A DNA stretch of 64,000 bases from Bdellovibrio sp. qaytius (lineage in GTDB: Bacteria > Bdellovibrionota > Bdellovibrionia > Bdellovibrionales > Bdellovibrionaceae): assembly GCA_004011035.1 (NCBI GenBank), contig CP025734.1:1882001-1946000 (forward strand). The letters run 5' to 3'. The notes beneath the pieces were generated by a model, which saw nothing but the letters and a program-made list of their open reading frames with translations, was not told the DNA's origin and did no database searches. Positions 61,158 through 64,000 of the stretch are shown here, piece by piece (position 1 is the first letter of the stretch; every line of letters starts with the position of its first letter). A program made the position numbers and the translations under genes.

Positions 61158-62114
61158 ATGAATTCGTCTCTAAAAAAGTCTTTAACTAGTGTTGTCGTAG
61201 CTATTACGCTTTTAAGCCAGATAGCCTCAGCACAGATCGAACAAAGCCCTGAATCAACAGGCTTAACAGAAGTTCAAGTTGGCCCAGCTCCCACTGAATT
61301 ACCTGAAAAAGTTATTGAGATGTTTAGCCCAAGAACAGATGTTTACTATATTAAAATTCACAAAATCGCAGATCAAATTATTTCAATCGTATCATCACTT
61401 AAAATGTTTTCTTTAGACAATTTAATCGCGAAAAAAAATGAAGCGATGTCTTTATTAAATTTCGAATACCACGACAATCCAGCAGTTACTGCCGAAGCCT
61501 ACGAGCGCGTTCATCACTTTGGTGGCTGGGTTAAAAACAAAAAAAGCGGCGATTGTTTTAATACGCGCAACAAAGTTTTAGTGCGCGATAACAAAGGCAC
61601 AATAACTTTAAAAGAAGATAACAAATGCTCAGTTGCAACTGGCGAATGGGTTGATGCTTACACAGGCAGTACACTGACAGATGCCCAAGCTGAAATACAA
61701 ATCGATCATATGGTTCCACTTCACGAGGCCTATATTTCTGGGGCTTATAAATGGACATTCAAAGAGCGTTGTCTTTACGGCAATTACTTAGGTTATAAAA
61801 ACCATTTGGTTTCAGTCAGCGGCGAAGCAAATAACGAAAAAAGCTCTAAGACACCTGAAGAGTACATGCCTTCAAATCCAAACTATCAATGTGAATACTT
61901 AAAAGACTGGTTAAAGATTAAATCTTTCTGGGGCTTAAGCTTAGTGTCTGAAGAAATGAAAGCGATTCTTCAACTTGTCGAAGATAATCATTGCGACAAG
62001 TCTACACTTGTTGTGACAAGACAAGAACTTGAAGAGCAAGAAGCGTTCTTTAAAGAAAATGTTGATCTGTGCAAAGCCTTCGAACAAGATCAACATCAAG
62101 ATAAAGCCAAATAA
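61158..62114 (+). CDS. Secreted HNH-type endonuclease (DUF1524-like)
   Basis: 318 residues. Signal peptide (SVVVAITLLSQIASA). Residues 182-196 (IDHMVPLHEAYISGA) match the DHxVPL core of GmrSD/DUF1524 HNH nucleases; the Asp-His pair D183-H184 and a later NNEKSSKTPEEYMP (N226, K228) supply metal binding. A DUF1524 domain fused to a helical N-terminal region of about 110 residues. A secreted nuclease may digest external DNA or RNA. Start ATG 61158 has a GGGGGA SD; an upstream TTG is not needed. Confidence 0.82.
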   Translation: MNSSLKKSLTSVVVAITLLSQIASAQIEQSPESTGLTEVQVGPAPTELPEKVIEMFSPRTDVYYIKIHKIADQIISIVSSLKMFSLDNLIAKKNEAMSLLNFEYHDNPAVTAEAYERVHHFGGWVKNKKSGDCFNTRNKVLVRDNKGTITLKEDNKCSVATGEWVDAYTGSTLTDAQAEIQIDHMVPLHEAYISGAYKWTFKERCLYGNYLGYKNHLVSVSGEANNEKSSKTPEEYMPSNPNYQCEYLKDWLKIKSFWGLSLVSEEMKAILQLVEDNHCDKSTLVVTRQELEEQEAFFKENVDLCKAFEQDQHQDKAK

Positions 62115-62123
62115 TTAAAAATA

Positions 62124-64000
62124 TTAGTTTAAATTCTTTTTAAAGAATTCAATCATGTGACCAATTTCTAAGACTTGATTTTCTTTCTTGCTAGAACCGT
62201 GGCCTTCATCAGCAAACACGATCAGCTGTGATGCGATTTTTTTCTTTTGTAGCGTTTCTTGAATTTGAACCGCCTCACCCACTGGCACACGTGGATCATT
62301 AGCACCTTGAATAATCATCAATGGATCACGCACTTGATTAACATAAGTGATTGGCGAAAGTTTAATTAACGCTTCTTTGTCTTTCACCGGATCACCATAT
62401 TCAGTGATTCGTAAAATACGACGGTACGGAGCTGTGTTATTTAAGAATGAAACTAAATCACTCATCCCTACTAAGGCCACACCCGCATTGTAAGCGCCTG
62501 CAAAGCGGCTCATTGCCATTTGCGTTGAATATCCACCGTAACTCCAGCCCATCACACCAATTTTTGGTGTCACACCATTACGCGCCCAATTTTTTTTCAT
62601 CCAAATTGAAGCATCTTCGATATCAGTGATGACGTTTTCACGTTTTGGGCCGTTATCCATATCGATCCACTCTTTACCGTAACCATCGCTTCCACGAACA
62701 TTGGGTTCAGCAAAAATAAATCCTTCATCAATAAACGCTTGGGCCATGGGGCTAAAGCCCGCTTCAGATTGACCTTCAGGGCCACCATGAAAATGAACTA
62801 CAATCGGACATGGGCGGACGGCTGAGTCCTTTTCTTTACAGCCTTTTGGAAAACGCACAAACATCGGAATTTTAACACCGTCACGAGTTTCATAACTCAT
62901 TAACTCTGCCACAGCGAAAGATTTTAAATCAACTTCTGGAGCTGAAGGTAAAACCCATTGAGTCATTTGTTTTGTTGCCCAGTTGTAACTGTAACTGATA
63001 CGCGGAGATTGAGACGAGATCACTCCCAACATCGTCACAGCCCCATCACGTGTTGATTTACCTGCAAACACATGGTCTGCATTTTTAAATTTAGGTAACG
63101 TGATCGGTTTATAAGTTCTGGCATCCATTGCAAATAACTCAGTGTAACCATCGCGATTTACGTTATAAACAATTCGTGTTCTTTTTTCGTCGATCGTAAA
63201 ACTAGATACGTCATATTTTAAGGCTTTATCTGTAAGAGGTTTTAAGTCTTTAGATTTTGCCGGCACATAAAGATATAATTTTTTAAAATTTTCTTTCGGA
63301 GTTAAAACAAGGTATTCACCTTTTTTAGCACTGAATGAAACTTCGTACTCGTCTTTTTTATCTACACCAATAACGGGCTCTAACTTTTTAGTCGCTTGAT
63401 CAAAGGTATAGAACTCAGCTGTTTTTGATCCTGTAGCTTTATAAAATAATAATTCTTTACCATTATCTTTTTGATCGGCGATACCCCAGTTACCATCGCC
63501 TTCATAGATCAATGTTTTTTCACCCGTAGCTAAATCCATTTTATAAATGTTGTATGAATCCGGTTTTACATCATTAGCTGTAAAATAAATCGTTTTTGAA
63601 TCATCAGTGATAAAGTCAAAACGTGTTTGCACTTTAGCTTTACGGTAAAGTTCTGTGATTTGGCCATTACTTAAATCTAATTTAAAAACACCTGGGTTTT
63701 CTTCACCATTGCTGTCTTTAGAAATAATTAAGAATTTTCCGTTCGGAGCAATATCACTTAACGTGACAGCATCAGAACCTGAAGTTAACTGCACCGGAAA
63801 TTTTTGCGGGCCATCGATTTTCCAGATGTGGCTGATGCCTGTTACTCTCCAAGTAAAGAATAACGTTTTTTTATCCGGCGAAAGCATTCCCATACCAGGA
63901 GCTGTTACGTCGAACATTTTTTTAAGTTTATTTGTCATCACCGGATTTAAAGCAGGGGGTGCGTATTTTTTTAAAGTATCGGCACTGATTGATTCAGCAC
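62124..64000 (-). CDS. S9-family serine peptidase (5' end beyond window)
   Basis: At least 625 residues. C-terminal alpha/beta-hydrolase with the GxSxG motif MGWSYGGYST, Asp in GANDPRVP and His in DEGHGSSKKEN; the N-terminal part is a beta-propeller (SPDKKTLFFTW, SKDSNGEENPG repeats). It cleaves peptides or releases acylated amino acids. The frame stays open beyond 63941 (GTG) to the window edge with in-frame sequence ESISADTLKKYAPP, so the true start and signal peptide lie outside. Confidence 0.9.
   Translation of the reverse strand, partial: AESISADTLKKYAPPALNPVMTNKLKKMFDVTAPGMGMLSPDKKTLFFTWRVTGISHIWKIDGPQKFPVQLTSGSDAVTLSDIAPNGKFLIISKDSNGEENPGVFKLDLSNGQITELYRKAKVQTRFDFITDDSKTIYFTANDVKPDSYNIYKMDLATGEKTLIYEGDGNWGIADQKDNGKELLFYKATGSKTAEFYTFDQATKKLEPVIGVDKKDEYEVSFSAKKGEYLVLTPKENFKKLYLYVPAKSKDLKPLTDKALKYDVSSFTIDEKRTRIVYNVNRDGYTELFAMDARTYKPITLPKFKNADHVFAGKSTRDGAVTMLGVISSQSPRISYSYNWATKQMTQWVLPSAPEVDLKSFAVAELMSYETRDGVKIPMFVRFPKGCKEKDSAVRPCPIVVHFHGGPEGQSEAGFSPMAQAFIDEGFIFAEPNVRGSDGYGKEWIDMDNGPKRENVITDIEDASIWMKKNWARNGVTPKIGVMGWSYGGYSTQMAMSRFAGAYNAGVALVGMSDLVSFLNNTAPYRRILRITEYGDPVKDKEALIKLSPITYVNQVRDPLMIIQGANDPRVPVGEAVQIQETLQKKKIASQLIVFADEGHGSSKKENQVLEIGHMIEFFKKNLN

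Noticed and set aside
1-64000. Mobile element, CRISPR, tRNA or rRNA genes
   Set aside because: No transposase or integrase, no repeat-spacer pattern and no tRNA cloverleaf was noticed on either strand; a tRNAscan or Infernal run would settle the RNA genes.

Overview
The window looks like ordinary chromosome from a Gram-negative, AT-rich bacterium (roughly 40% GC by eye), most likely a member of Bdellovibrionota (Bdellovibrio or Pseudobdellovibrio type). This is inferred, with no database search, from several things: the many secreted or lipoprotein genes of unknown function, the short intergenic gaps, the frequent TTG and GTG starts, the fused isobutyryl-CoA mutase, and families I associate with that group, such as a RelA/SpoT-like 377-residue protein and single-domain LuxR regulators. 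I saw no rRNA, tRNA, CRISPR array, transposase, integrase or phage gene. Both window edges lie close to or inside genes; the last gene (62124-64000, minus strand) is cut by the right edge.

Layout. 1-5 kb: secreted phospholipase D-like protein, a glycosyltransferase fused to a polysaccharide deacetylase, and small envelope proteins. 4.6-8 kb: two divergent PTPS-fold pterin enzymes (a folate-type PTPS-III and QueD), phosphatidylserine decarboxylase and an FAD dehydrogenase. 8-9 kb: an HTH regulator with a large dyad over its own promoter. 9-14 kb: a three-gene acyl-CoA operon (hbd, crotonase, IcmF). 14-25 kb: many secreted proteins of unknown role, a diiron protein coupled to a hexapeptide-repeat acyltransferase, and PlsC coupled to a RelA/SpoT-like protein. 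25-31 kb: App1-type phosphatase, LspA, a quinone oxidoreductase-like MDR and the fadI-fadJ operon. 31-37 kb: malic enzyme, HflX and a lytic transglycosylase-like protein. 37-44 kb: aspartic-protease lipoprotein, phosphoesterase lipoprotein, thioesterases, a LuxR regulator, CheY-CheX, a CCA/poly(A) nucleotidyltransferase and QueG. 44-51 kb: arginase-family enzyme, threonine aldolase, a peroxiredoxin overlapping a lipoprotein gene out of frame, and an acyl-CoA synthetase. 51-54 kb: a four-gene envelope operon (PEGA-like, YidD-like, membrane protein, DUF6279-like) and a Tat-exported HiPIP. 54-64 kb: SelO, a TetR-TolC-RND efflux operon with no adaptor gene, a Cys/His-rich mini-lipoprotein, a secreted HNH nuclease and an S9 peptidase.

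How the genes fit together. Fatty-acid and acyl-CoA metabolism is the dominant metabolic theme: FadD, FadI, FadJ, Hbd, crotonase, IcmF, two hotdog thioesterases, and malic enzyme that could supply NADPH and pyruvate. Phospholipid synthesis and turnover (Psd, PlsC, the App1-like phosphatase, the PLD-like protein) is also well represented. A second theme is the envelope: LspA lies close to many genes whose products carry lipoboxes. Queuosine genes queD and queG are both present but about 37 kb apart.

Nothing here is an obvious defence or mobile system. The most unusual items are the long out-of-frame overlap between a lipoprotein gene and a peroxiredoxin gene (47620-47858), the YidD-like lipoprotein operon (51120-53382), the RelA/SpoT-like gene coupled to plsC (22396-24272), the diiron-acyltransferase pair (19053-20608), and several genes whose -10 hexamer lies exactly 6 nt before the ATG, which suggests leaderless mRNAs.
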